This document shows, piece after piece, positions 1-8,576 of a stretch of DNA of 64,000 bases (positions are counted from its first letter, which is position 1; every line of letters starts with the position of its first letter). The position numbers and the translations under genes are program-made. The notes beneath the pieces are model-generated. The model did no database searches. It had not been told where the DNA came from and saw only the letters and a list, made by a program, of their open reading frames with translations. Source of the stretch: Bog-473 sp963781955 (lineage in GTDB: Bacteria; Actinomycetota; Acidimicrobiia; Acidimicrobiales; RAAP-2); assembly GCA_963781955.1 (NCBI GenBank), contig CAWAHU010000001.1, forward strand, positions 1,426,001 through 1,490,000, written 5' to 3'.

Positions 1-446
1 AAAATGCTGGCAAGTCCGGCCCAGTTGGTCAGCACGATCACCGCGGTAAGCCAAACTGCCGCACCGGACCGCCAGTCGACCCCCCAACTCTGTCGTGGCC
101 GCTTCTCCTTCGGGAGCAGGATCCCTTTGGCCCACTGCTTGCCGTCCCACCAGCGCCGAGCTGGCGATCCGTCGGGAGCGGGATACCAACCACGCTTTGC
201 CGGTGGCGGTGGCGGTGGCCAAGGGTCCCGAGGAAAGGTTCTCGTCGCCCATTCCTTGCCGTCCCACCAGCGCAGTTCGGACGAACCCAGTGGATCGGGA
301 TAGAACCCTGGTGGTGGCAGAGGTGCCGGGGGCAAGTTCACCGCGCCTCTTGGGTTGGAGGCCGGAGAGTCCTGTATGGACATCACCATGAACTCTGTGA
401 AAGTGAGCCTTGGTCGACCAGGGTCAAAGGACTCCTCGAGCGGCAT
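1..446 (-). CDS. DUF2510 tandem-domain membrane protein, C-terminus beyond window
   Basis: The frame is open from an ATG at 446 to the left edge, so the C-terminus is missing. A good ribosome site (GGAGG, 6 nt before the ATG) decides the start. Two short DUF2510 units are visible: about residues 48-69 (GFYPDP...LRWWDGKEW) and 86-107 (GWYPAP...RRWWDGKQW), joined by a proline-rich linker. A hydrophobic run begins near residue 129, so the protein is probably membrane-anchored with the two WWDG modules on one face. DUF2510 is common in actinobacterial membrane proteins and its function is unknown. A GTG or ATG further in (387 or 381) is possible but has no comparable ribosome site. Confidence 0.8.
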   Translation of the reverse strand, partial: MPLEESFDPGRPRLTFTEFMVMSIQDSPASNPRGAVNLPPAPLPPPGFYPDPLGSSELRWWDGKEWATRTFPRDPWPPPPPPAKRGWYPAPDGSPARRWWDGKQWAKGILLPKEKRPRQSWGVDWRSGAAVWLTAVIVLTNWAGLASI

Positions 447-537
447 CAACGTCCTCCAGGGGTAGGGCGACCGACAGCGAGGACGAACCGAGATGCTCGC
501 TTCGTCTCGGATGAGAAAGAAAGGTGCCCAGTTCGAT

Positions 538-1689
538 GCTCCTATGGGCTGTCAAGCCCGAGTTTGTCGTGAGGTAGAAGGCTGAAGACCTCTCGGGCGA
601 CGTAGCGCTTGAGGCAGCGGATGGCCTCCTTCTTCGTCAGACCTTCCGTCCGGCGTCGATTGATGTACTCGGTGGTTCGAGGGTCGTAGACCATGCGGGT
701 GAGCACGATGTGCCAGAGAGCCGAGTTGGCCTGGCGATCACCACTGCGGTTGAGCCGGTGTCGTTGGTTCTTGCCGCTGCTGGCGTCGAGCGGTGATGCG
801 CCACAGAGATGGGCGAAAGCCGCCTCGTTGCGGAGTCGCTCGGGATTGTCACCGGCCGCGACGAGGAGGGCCGACGCCGCGTCACTCCCGATGCCGAGGG
901 TGGCGACGAGTTCGGGCGCAGTCTCTTTGACCAAGGGCTTGAGGATTGCGTCGATCTCGGTGATCTCCTCTTCGAGGCTGAGAGCTCGCCGGGCCAACAT
1001 GCGCAGGGTGAGCTTGGTCAGCGAGACGATGTCGCGCTTGGTTCCGGGTCGATAGGCCGAGGCCCGCTCGAGAAGGTTGAAGACGCTGAGCCCCCGGAGC
1101 TCGGCCCTGATGGGATCAGGTGCGGTCGAGACCAGGTTGCGCATCTGGTTGAGCGCCTGGGTCCGACCTTTGCGGGCCGAGGACCGGGCCACACGCAGAA
1201 CCCGCATGGATTCGACGTTTCCGTCCCTCGTCTTGGCTTCACCGCAGGCCTCGCCCGAAAGGGCAGCCCGGGCGGCCGTGATGGCGTCTTGGGGATCGGA
1301 CTTGCCTTTGAGGCGCCGACGCTGGCGATTGGGTCGGTCAACTTCGACCACTCTCACGCGCTCGGCTTGGAGATGACGGGTGAGCCCTGCTCCATAGGAC
1401 CCAGTCCCTTCGACGCCGACCAGCTCGACGGGGCCGAAGTCGCTCAGCCAGCCCAGCAGCTTCTTGTAACCGGATTCGGTCGTGGCGAAGCTCTCGACTC
1501 CGAGCAGGGTGCCCCGCTCATCTAAAGCCGCAGCTACATGGACGTCGAGGTGCGTATCGACCCCGCCGGTGATGCTCCGTGCCAAATTGGTCACTGTCAT
1601 CCCTTCGTTGGTTTGGGTTGGGGATGACACCGCACCGAGCGGAACGACGGACAAGACAGCGATGGGCCTGTTTGAGGCAAGCTCCTATG
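538..1689 (-). mobile_element. Candidate extent of the IS110 element (9-bp flanking direct repeat)
   Basis: GCTCCTATG occurs at 538-546, overlapping the transposase stop, and again at 1681-1689 upstream of its start. IS110 elements have no terminal inverted repeats and often show short repeated core sequence at both ends. This placement leaves only about 80 bp upstream of the transposase, short for a guide RNA, so the true left end may lie further right. Boundaries are tentative. Confidence 0.3.
542..1600 (-). CDS. IS110-family transposase (RNA-guided DEDD recombinase)
   Basis: About 352 aa, full length for the family. The N-terminal RuvC-like DEDD residues are in place: D15 (GVDTHLDVH), E64 (GVEGTGSYG), D102 and D105 (KSDPQDA). 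The C-terminal transposase_20 part has the GASPLDASSGK stretch, where the catalytic serine of IS110 enzymes lies, followed by RHRLNRSGDRQAN. IS110 enzymes excise and insert the element without terminal inverted repeats, guided by a structured RNA made from a non-coding end (established for IS621). The ATG at 1600 matches the usual N-terminus; an upstream in-frame start at 1654 would add 18 unconserved residues. It looks intact. Confidence 0.92.
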   Translation of the reverse strand: MTVTNLARSITGGVDTHLDVHVAAALDERGTLLGVESFATTESGYKKLLGWLSDFGPVELVGVEGTGSYGAGLTRHLQAERVRVVEVDRPNRQRRRLKGKSDPQDAITAARAALSGEACGEAKTRDGNVESMRVLRVARSSARKGRTQALNQMRNLVSTAPDPIRAELRGLSVFNLLERASAYRPGTKRDIVSLTKLTLRMLARRALSLEEEITEIDAILKPLVKETAPELVATLGIGSDAASALLVAAGDNPERLRNEAAFAHLCGASPLDASSGKNQRHRLNRSGDRQANSALWHIVLTRMVYDPRTTEYINRRRTEGLTKKEAIRCLKRYVAREVFSLLPHDKLGLDSP

Positions 1690-2072
1690 AGGTCACTCCG
1701 TCCGACCGGCAGGTGTCGAGTGGGTGACCGGGCCAGGCCGACGAATCGAACTAAAGACAGTCCCAAAGGACGTCAGCCGGGTTGCTGGAGTCAGACCTGG
1801 CCTGGGCACCCACCCACACGCTGATCAATCCGTTCACCGAAGTGGTGGATCACTCAGCGGCCAACTCAATCCTCGCTGCCGGGACGGGGTGCAGTCATGC
1901 GGAAGGGACCGCTTATCGACGGCGTTTGCTACCTAGTCGAGACCTGCAGGCCAACCTGTGGCCTCGAACAGTGCAATCGGGTCGAGGTAGTCCCGCCGCA
2001 GCGTCACCTCCCGTCTCTGATCGTGACGATCGAGACGAACCGGTTGTCATACGGACGACCGGTCTGAACTGA
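1690..2072. other. Non-coding stretch upstream of the IS110 transposase
   Basis: No convincing gene. If the transposase follows the IS110 rather than the IS1111 layout, this is where its guide (bridge) RNA would be encoded, on the minus strand. One short stem is visible: GGTCAC at 1691-1696 pairs with GTGACC at 1724-1729. No promoter stands out. Confidence 0.4.
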
Positions 2073-2389
2073 CTAGCCATGCACCTCATACTCGAGGACC
2101 ACGACCGACGCTGCGGGATCTCGATAGACATGGAGATTGTCGGCGCTGCGGACGGCCATGAAGGAGTCGTAGTCGCTGTACAGGTCGATGACGTACTGTC
2201 GGCCCTCGACTTGCTTCGGATAACCAGGCACTGAGATGACGTACTCGAAGACGACATCGTCAGCCAGGAGGTCGAAGTAGTCCTCGCCATCGGCGAGACC
2301 CTTCAGCCCTTCTTGGATGATGTGGAAGAAGGGGCCATCGGCTCCAAAGTGAGAGCTGTCCTTTGTGTACTTTGTAACTCCTCCTCCCG
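2073..2389 (-). pseudogene. SnoaL/NTF2-like protein remnant
   Basis: The minus strand reads about 105 codons resembling the middle of a SnoaL-like (NTF2-fold) protein: FFHIIQEGLKGLADGED, then LLADDVVFEYV and VVVLEYEVHG. The frame opens after a TGA near 2390 and has no ATG, GTG or TTG at the expected start, although GGAGGAGG stands there. It stops at a TAG just where family members normally continue with a final strand pair of about 30-40 residues. Both ends are therefore defective. The domain call rests on the pattern, not a search. Confidence 0.5.
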
Positions 2390-2603
2390 TTCAGTAGCAC
2401 TGCGCTGAGTGGATCCATCGGAACTGGCAGCGCAGGTCGTGATCGTAGAGCGGGAGTGGTGGAGACTGACCAGCCCTGACCCTCATCGGGATGCCCCGGT
2501 TCGCCGGGAGTGGGCTGCCACCAAGCCGCACCACGGGGATACCCGAAACATTCCACAGCCTGACGGATCGGACTGAACCCTTGACGCGCTTCTCGCAATC
2601 GCC

Positions 2604-3899
2604 TCAACCAGCCGGTGTCCAGCGCAATCCGTCTGATCGTGGACCCTGCTCGACGTAGTCCCCGCCGCCCACAAGCACGACCGCCGTTCCGGTCCAGACG
2701 GCGAAAGCACCCTCGCGTTGGTCCGCGGATCCTGTTGGCCCATTGGGATCTGGCGGAGGATAGGAAGGCGCTGGTGGCAATGTCGTCCAGGTGTTGGTTG
2801 CCGGGTCGTAGGCAGCGGCCCCAGGACCGGGAGCGGGCAGGACCCCGTTGGCAGACCCGCCGATGATGATGAAGAAGTGTCCGGTCCACACCACTGACGG
2901 GCTGGACTTCGCTCGAAGCGGCGAGAGTGCTAGAGCGCGCCACCGGTTCGTCACCGGGTCGTACGCTGCACCCTGACCCACCGACTGGAAGCCAGCCGAA
3001 GCTCTGGTCTCCACGCTCGTCCCGGTCTGGCCACCCCACAGCAGGATGTCACGGCCCGACCAGGCCGCCCCCGCAAAGCCCCGAGCGGGAACAGGCGCGG
3101 CTGGCAGCCGCTGCCACGTTCCGGTCTGGGGGTCGAGGCGGGCTCCGTCTGGGTAGGCGTAGGTGAAGTCGAAGTTGAGGCCACCCCAGACCACCAGCTG
3201 ATGACCCGTCCAGACGGTGACCGCACCTTGCCGAGGGGTGAGCGCCGACGTGTGCAACGTGCGCCACGTATTGGTCGAGGGGTTGTAGGCAAGTACCACC
3301 TCCCTCCCATTCGTGTCGGGGGTGGCGGGGGCCGACGACCACACCAGCACTTCTTTTCCCGTCCACACGGCCGTCGGGTCATAGCCGGACAGAGTCGTCG
3401 GCATGGGAGCGATGGCATGCCAGGTGTTCGTGGCGGCATCCCAAGCGGCACCGTCTGTGACCGGAGTCGCATCCGAAGCGGTGCCGTCCGGGCTGGCGTG
3501 ACCCCCGGCAACGACCATCTCGGTCCCGGTCCAGGCACCGGCTGCACCCGATCGGGGCGTGAGCGGCGTCGGGGGGAGTTGGTGCCAACCATTGACCGCG
3601 GGATCGTACGCGGCGAGGTCGACGGACCCGGCGTCGTCGCAGCAGCCGGCCCGAGACACGAGGACCTCCGTTCCGGTCCAGGCGCTGGGGCTGCCCACCG
3701 TATTGGGGCCATAGGGAATGAGTGACCAGGTCCCCGTATCAGCAGGGACGGTCGTCGTGGTGGTGGGAGGAGCAGTCGTGGAGGGGGGAACGGGTGTCGT
3801 GGATGGCGTGGGACTCTTGGTCGAGCTGCCACACGCTGCAGCCACCAACGTCAGCGTCCCCAGGAACATCGCAGCTATCCGCTTGGCCTTCACCAGCAC
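2604..3899 (-). CDS. Kelch-type beta-propeller lipoprotein
   Basis: 431 aa. The N-terminus is a lipoprotein signal peptide with a lipobox ending LVAAAC, so Cys is lipidated and the protein sits on the outer face of the membrane. A Thr/Pro/Ser linker (about residues 25-55) follows. The rest is a series of repeats of the form 'W-T/S-G-x-E/H-x-hydrophobic-x-x-x-G-G' and 'YDP..N.W..L', the kelch/galactose-oxidase propeller pattern; about six blades are visible. Such propellers usually bind ligands or carbohydrate; no catalytic copper-ligand set was recognised. It is transcribed divergently from the lipoprotein at 4117, sharing about 217 bp of upstream sequence. Confidence 0.8.
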   Translation of the reverse strand: MLVKAKRIAAMFLGTLTLVAAACGSSTKSPTPSTTPVPPSTTAPPTTTTTVPADTGTWSLIPYGPNTVGSPSAWTGTEVLVSRAGCCDDAGSVDLAAYDPAVNGWHQLPPTPLTPRSGAAGAWTGTEMVVAGGHASPDGTASDATPVTDGAAWDAATNTWHAIAPMPTTLSGYDPTAVWTGKEVLVWSSAPATPDTNGREVVLAYNPSTNTWRTLHTSALTPRQGAVTVWTGHQLVVWGGLNFDFTYAYPDGARLDPQTGTWQRLPAAPVPARGFAGAAWSGRDILLWGGQTGTSVETRASAGFQSVGQGAAYDPVTNRWRALALSPLRAKSSPSVVWTGHFFIIIGGSANGVLPAPGPGAAAYDPATNTWTTLPPAPSYPPPDPNGPTGSADQREGAFAVWTGTAVVLVGGGDYVEQGPRSDGLRWTPAG

Positions 3900-4116
3900 C
3901 CTGTCCCGACTCGCTTCCTAGAGCTGACGGTAGAGGGGAACCAGACCAGCAAGTAGGGCCGTTCGTCACTCGGTTCAGGCCGTGATCAGGGGCATGTGGG
4001 AGTTGCACCTGGCGACTCCGATGGGACTCGTCGCACCAGCACCCAGCGACGACCGACGACCTCTGTCGGGACCTTCGGCTCTGCCGACGATTGGTGTCTG
4101 AAGACACGATTGGATC

Positions 4117-4800
4117 ATGACGAAACGACGTCTTGGGGTTGCCGCAGTTCTGGTGACGCTCTCGGTGGGGGCTGTTGCGTGCACCAACAACGCTTCGACC
4201 TCATCGTCGACGTCCACAACTATTGCCGCAACGACGAGCACCACATCGCCCCCGTCAGCCACATGGACGGCAGTGTGGCCGACCGCGGCGAGCAGCACCC
4301 GCTACCCGACGCCAGAAGCAGCTGCCACGGGGTTTGCGACCGACTACCTCCACATGGTCAATCCGGTGATCGGCCAGTTCCAACAGGGCGATGCCCGCTC
4401 GGGGGAGATCCCCGTCCAGCCGAGCGCCACTGGACCCGTGACGACCGTCTTAGTGAGGCAACTCGGCTCCGACAACTCATGGTGGGTCCTCGGAGCGGGA
4501 ACAGCCGCCATCGCTCTGAGCGAGCCGACCTGGAACGCCTCGATCACGTCACCGGTCACGTTGAAGGGGACCGCCATGGCGTACGAGGGCACCGTCCAGA
4601 CACAGGTGCGCGAGGACGACAACAGCAAGACCCTTGGTGAGGGCTACGTCACCGGCGGGAGCATGGCGATGGCTCCGTTCAGTGGCTCGCTCGCATTCAC
4701 AAGGGCCACCACGAAGTACGGTGCAGTCGTGCTCTACACGACCTCCGCCGAGAATGGGGCGGTGATGGAGGCATCGGTCATCCGAGTCCAGTTCGGCTGA
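4117..4800 (+). CDS. Lipoprotein with Gmad2-like immunoglobulin-fold domain
   Basis: 227 aa. A short lysine/arginine start and hydrophobic core end in GAVAC, a lipobox. A Ser/Thr-rich linker (about 25-48) resembles that of the divergent neighbour at 2604-3899. The C-terminal 90 residues (ITSPVTLKGTAMAYEGTVQ, then FSGSLAF and ENGAVMEASV) match the pattern of the Gmad2 domain, an Ig-like fold found in bacterial extracellular proteins and linked to spore-germination GerM proteins. Role unknown; a cell-surface binding protein is likely. The domain name is from memory of the pattern. Confidence 0.72.
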   Translation: MTKRRLGVAAVLVTLSVGAVACTNNASTSSSTSTTIAATTSTTSPPSATWTAVWPTAASSTRYPTPEAAATGFATDYLHMVNPVIGQFQQGDARSGEIPVQPSATGPVTTVLVRQLGSDNSWWVLGAGTAAIALSEPTWNASITSPVTLKGTAMAYEGTVQTQVREDDNSKTLGEGYVTGGSMAMAPFSGSLAFTRATTKYGAVVLYTTSAENGAVMEASVIRVQFG

Positions 4801-4864
4801 CCAGATTCAGTCCACACGATCCGCCGGGATCGCTTGCTGGTTCGAACAGAGGCACCTCGCCCGC

Positions 4865-5137
4865 TCAGTCAGGGCAACGACCCGGACGGGCATCCCAGTA
4901 CGCCGTGTTCTCACGCTCGCCGGCATCGACGAGCTGTTGGGCGAGCAGGTAACCCAGACCCCCGGCAGACTCGATGGCCCAGGTGCGCTCGGCGAACGGC
5001 TCGGCCCAAGCCAGCAGTTTGGCCGCCTGCTGGCAGCTCGCCCGCACCTTGACGGTGGACACTTCACGTTCATCGCCGCAGATGGCCACCGCCGTGTGGC
5101 TGGCCTTGTGGGGATCGACCCCAATGATCACCGTCAT
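4865..5137 (-). pseudogene. IS110-family transposase, N-terminal fragment
   Basis: 90 codons starting at an ATG with a GGAGGAG ribosome site. IIGVDPHKASHTAVA carries the first catalytic Asp and WAIESAGGLGYLLAQQL the Glu of the DEDD set. After LVDAGER the frame runs into unrelated sequence and stops, so about 75% of the enzyme, including the last two Asp residues and the serine domain, is gone. It belongs to a different IS110 subgroup from the intact copy at 542-1600 (DPHK versus DTHLD). The promoter-side non-coding end appears to be retained. Confidence 0.85.
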
Positions 5138-5224
5138 GAGCTCCTCCTCGTCGTTTGATGGCAACCGCGAGGGCACTCCTGATTCGGATCTGGTGCACAT
5201 TCCTCTTTCGAGCCACATCGCGGC

Positions 5225-5310
5225 GAGGTCCAGACGGGAGGCACTTCGAAAGAAAGCCAACCGGACCAGGCCGGTGGCAGGCACAACGAGAGCCGCCCGG
5301 TCTGGACCTC
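5225..5310 (-). ncRNA. Candidate structured RNA (guide/bridge RNA relic) of the broken IS110 copy
   Basis: Between 88 and 173 nt upstream of the truncated IS110 start lies an 11-bp perfect inverted repeat, GAGGTCCAGAC (5225-5235) and GTCTGGACCTC (5300-5310), extended inward by GGG/CCC across one bulged base. It encloses a loop of about 64 nt. IS110-group elements encode their guide RNA at this position. Identity as such an RNA is an inference from position and structure. Confidence 0.4.
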
Positions 5311-5503
5311 TCAACGCTACGGATCAACCGCAGCCTCTGCTCAGAGTCTCAATCAGGCACCATGGGGACACCCCGAGAGCGAGTCGCCAGTCACCCCATA
5401 ACGGGTCGGCGCCTGCCTCCCCATGCCGATCGGGGCTGATTCAGGTCCGGCGGCACAGCGCCTAAGACAGCAGGGAGGAACCAAGGGCAGACTGTCTGGA
5501 GCG

Positions 5504-6865
5504 ATGATCCACTCCCCTGAGACCCAGTACACCCGCTCTGCCGACGGGACCAACCTCGCCTACCAGGTGAGCGGCGCCGGGCCACTCGAGATGGTGCTCA
5601 TGCTGGGCGGCATTCCGATCGACCTTTCCGCTGAGGAACCCGGAATCGTCCGCCTGCGCAAGCGGCTGACAAGCTTTAGCCGCACCGTCTGGTTCGACGC
5701 CAGGGGTAGAGGCGCCTCGGAAGGTGAACCCCGCGACGCCATTGTCGAAGACGTTTTCGCTGCCGACCTCACCGCGGTGCTCGATGCGGCTGGTTTCGAG
5801 CGACCGGTATTGGTGATGGGCGGTGAAGGGGGTGGGCTGGCGATCCATTTCTCGGTCAACCATCCGGAGCGAGTAAGCGCTCTCGTCTTGGTCAACAGCT
5901 GTGCTTACTACGTGCGCAAGGACGACTACCCGTGGGGCGCTCCTCCCGAAAGCCTCGATTACCTCCAGGCCACCATCAATGCGCGCTGGGGCCGGAGCGC
6001 ACCCGTGGAGTTCCTCGCCCCCAGCCGGGTCGCTGACGAGCGCTTCAAGGTCTGGTTCACCCGGACTCAGCGAGTCGACATGGGACCTGACCAGGTCGCC
6101 GCCATCATCCGGGCCGCTTTTGAAAGAGATGTACGCCAGCTTCTTCCGTCCATCTCTTGCCCAACTCTCGTCCTGCACCGTGAGGGCGACCGCTACATCC
6201 ACGTGGGCGCCGGTCAATACCTCGCAGAACACATCCCTGATGCACGTTTCGTGGTTCTCCCAGGTGACGACCACCTCGTCTTCGTGGGCGACACCGACGC
6301 CCTGGCGGACGAGATCGAGGAGTTCTTGACCGGTGTGCGGAGCGGGTCCGAGGGCGATCTGAAAACCATGACCGTCCTCTTCACCGATATCGTCGCCTCT
6401 ACCGAGCACGAGGCCAGGATCGGCTCGAGCCAGTGGTCGAGGCTGACCGACCACCACGACGCACTGATCCGCGCTGCGCTTCTCCGCCACCGGGGGCGCT
6501 GGGTGAGGACGACCGGAGATGGCTTCGTGGCCACCTTCGACGCCACCAGGGTAGCGATTCGTTGCGCCGCCGAGATCCTGGCATCCGCCAAGGACATCGG
6601 CCTGGACCTGCGGGCTGGTATCCACACAGGTGAGGTCGAAATGCGAGGCGAGGACATAGCCGGTTTAGCGGTGAACATCGCAAGGCGCGTGTGCGATCTG
6701 GCAAGATCGGGTGAGGTGCTCGTGACGGGGACGGTGACCGACCACGTGGTCGGCTCGGGCATCGCGTTTGAGGATCGGGGCGAACGCGAACTGAAGGGCG
6801 TTCCCGGCAAGTGGAGACTTTTCGGCGTAATGAACCTCGGCGATCCCTCGAACGCTGCTCATTAG
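5504..6865 (+). CDS. Alpha/beta-hydrolase fused to class III nucleotide cyclase
   Basis: 453 aa from an ATG preceded by GGAG. Residues 1-280 are an alpha/beta-hydrolase fold: FDARGRGASEG, the nucleophile-elbow position reads GGEGGG instead of GxSxG, and HREGDRYIHV plus GDDHLVF hold late acid and His positions. From about residue 290 comes a class III cyclase domain: TVLFTDIVAST with one metal Asp, RTTGDGFVATF with the second, and AGIHTGEVE. Such fusions are common in actinobacteria; the cyclase would make cAMP or cGMP in the cytoplasm. The missing Ser suggests the hydrolase part senses a ligand rather than hydrolysing it (inference). Confidence 0.9.
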   Translation: MIHSPETQYTRSADGTNLAYQVSGAGPLEMVLMLGGIPIDLSAEEPGIVRLRKRLTSFSRTVWFDARGRGASEGEPRDAIVEDVFAADLTAVLDAAGFERPVLVMGGEGGGLAIHFSVNHPERVSALVLVNSCAYYVRKDDYPWGAPPESLDYLQATINARWGRSAPVEFLAPSRVADERFKVWFTRTQRVDMGPDQVAAIIRAAFERDVRQLLPSISCPTLVLHREGDRYIHVGAGQYLAEHIPDARFVVLPGDDHLVFVGDTDALADEIEEFLTGVRSGSEGDLKTMTVLFTDIVASTEHEARIGSSQWSRLTDHHDALIRAALLRHRGRWVRTTGDGFVATFDATRVAIRCAAEILASAKDIGLDLRAGIHTGEVEMRGEDIAGLAVNIARRVCDLARSGEVLVTGTVTDHVVGSGIAFEDRGERELKGVPGKWRLFGVMNLGDPSNAAH

Positions 6866-6962
6866 CGGCGGCATCAGGCGTCACATAGCGAGCGTTCCAC
6901 CGCTTCCAGTTGGCGTTGTATGACCGATCGGGTGGCATGCATTGTCGGGAAGGAGGACGCCG

Positions 6963-7154
6963 GTGGCTGGGAGTGCTGTTGGGGTAATCGAGCGTCTATT
7001 TGATCGCCTGATCGTGGGCGATTTGACCGGGTACGGCGCGCCGCTGGCACCGGACGTGGAGAGGATTGGACCCTGGGGCGATCGAATAGTCGGACGCGAC
7101 AGCGTCCCAAGGTCAGCCGAAGAACACCTCGGCCTCGGCAAACAGCTCCGGTGA
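6963..7154 (+). pseudogene. SnoaL-like protein, N-terminal fragment
   Basis: A GTG with a strong ribosome site (AAGGAGG, 6 nt) starts a frame reading VIERLFDRLIVGDLTGYG and VERIGPWGDRIVGRDSV, then diverges and runs antisense into the 3' end of the phosphofructokinase gene. The same N-terminus continues for a full domain in the gene at 32106-32521 (VIERLFECLIAGDWNGYG, VERIGPWGDRLVGRDRV), with clearly similar DNA. This copy was cut at about 7110. Confidence 0.7.
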
Positions 7155-8138
7155 TACCAGCTTGAGAACGGCCGTCGCCTGGGCCAACGGCACAAGCTCA
7201 ATGGCGGTGCCATGCAGGGCCACCATCTGGCCCGAGTGCCCGTCGTGTAAGGCGTCAACGGCATGAAGCCCGAAACGGGTGGCAAGGACCCGATCGAAGG
7301 CCGTGGGGGTACCACCTCGCTGCACATGACCCAAGACGGTGGCACGCGCCTCTTTGGTGGTCCGCCGGGCGATCTCCTCCTCCAGAAACGCCCCGATGCC
7401 GATGAGCCGCTCATGTCCGAACGCGTCGACCTCGTGCGGGCGCGCGGGCATCGTGCCCTCTATCGGCAACGCACCCTCCGCCACCACGACAATAGGGGCA
7501 TATTGGCTGGCGAATCGCCGCTCGATGAACCCGCACACTTCCTCGATCGAAAACGGCCTTTCGGGAATCAAGATCACATTCGCCCCACCGGCCATGCCGG
7601 AGTGCAAGGCGATCCAGCCGGAGTAACGCCCCATAACTTCGACTATGAGCACCCTGTGGTGGCTCTCGGCCGTTGTGTGGAGGCGATCGATGGCCTCGGT
7701 GGCGATCGTGACCGCCGTGTCGAATCCGAACGTGTAGTCGGTTCCATTCAGGTCGTTGTCGATGGTCTTGGGCACCCCGATGATCGGTAGACCGGTGGCC
7801 GCGAGCCTTGTCGCCACACCGAGGGTGTCTTCACCGCCAATGGCAATGAGAGCGTCGAGGCCCAACCGTTCTACGGTCTGGAGGACACGGTGCTCACCGT
7901 CCGCGGAGTTGTATGGGTTCGTACGACTAGAGCCAAGAATGGTCCCGCCACGAGGCAGGATACCTCGGACATCGGAAACATCCAGCGGTGCGGAATCTCC
8001 ATCGAGCGGTCCGCGCCAACCGTCGCGGAATCCCACGAATTGGTCTCGGTGAACCTGAACGCCCTTGCGGACCACAGCCCGAATGACGGCGTTCAGCCCC
8101 GGGCAGTCCCCGCCACCAGTCAGCACACCGATCCGCAC
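7113..8138 (-). CDS. pfp: 6-phosphofructokinase, predicted pyrophosphate-dependent
   Basis: 341 aa from a GTG (VRIGVLTGGGDCPGLN). It phosphorylates fructose 6-phosphate to the 1,6-bisphosphate in glycolysis. Family motifs are all present: GGGDCPGLN, PKTIDND (residues 123-129) and MGRYSGWIA. The two donor-selecting positions are Asp104 (IGGEDTLG) and Lys124; in this family that pair marks pyrophosphate-dependent enzymes, whereas ATP enzymes carry Gly104. Earlier in-frame starts back to 8300 add about 54 unconserved residues and are rejected. If PPi-dependent, the step is reversible and could also serve gluconeogenesis. Confidence 0.9.
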   Translation of the reverse strand: MRIGVLTGGGDCPGLNAVIRAVVRKGVQVHRDQFVGFRDGWRGPLDGDSAPLDVSDVRGILPRGGTILGSSRTNPYNSADGEHRVLQTVERLGLDALIAIGGEDTLGVATRLAATGLPIIGVPKTIDNDLNGTDYTFGFDTAVTIATEAIDRLHTTAESHHRVLIVEVMGRYSGWIALHSGMAGGANVILIPERPFSIEEVCGFIERRFASQYAPIVVVAEGALPIEGTMPARPHEVDAFGHERLIGIGAFLEEEIARRTTKEARATVLGHVQRGGTPTAFDRVLATRFGLHAVDALHDGHSGQMVALHGTAIELVPLAQATAVLKLVSPELFAEAEVFFG

Positions 8139-8307
8139 TGCCGATGAGTGTAGCGACGCGGGACGACCGAACCCTCCGGGAACCGACGGGTGGTCTGAGC
8201 ACCTGTCACGCTTGAGGATCATGCGACAAAGGCGATCACGGATGTCTGCGCATTGCGGTAGGACTTGAAAACGGCCCCCGAACGCCGGTACGGGGCCCAA
8301 CCCGGCG

Positions 8308-8574
8308 CTACGCCGAGGACCCGGTCGCGTTGCCGACGAGCCCCCTTAGCGCCCTCCACGTCGAGATGTGCGGCGTGTACTTCCCGGCGCGCACCTACGA
8401 CGCGTACCCCTTCGAGATGCCGGCCACTTCCATGATCTCGGACAGGCGCACCCCCTGGAGCCCGGGGAGGATCTCGCGACGGAATAGATCCGGGTCGAAG
8501 ACGGCTTCGGGGTGGGTCTCCTCCCACTCACGAAGTGCCCGCTTGCGGGCGGCGATGGTGGCGCCCCGCCGGGC
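8308..8574 (-). pseudogene. Helix-turn-helix protein remnant with in-frame TAG
   Basis: The minus strand reads ARKRALREWEETHPEAVFD, FRREILPGLQGVRLSEIM and VAGISKGYAS, then TAG at 8395-8397, then in the same frame VRAGKYTPHISTWRAL and a second stop at 8308-8310. The sequence resembles the C-terminal HTH region of a widespread actinobacterial family of small DNA-binding proteins linked to mobile DNA. In those the position of the TAG is, from memory, Lys (AAG), so a single A-to-T change would create it. The N-terminal zinc-binding part is missing, replaced by the TPR fragment on the other strand. Confidence 0.6.
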
Positions 8575-8576
8575 AG

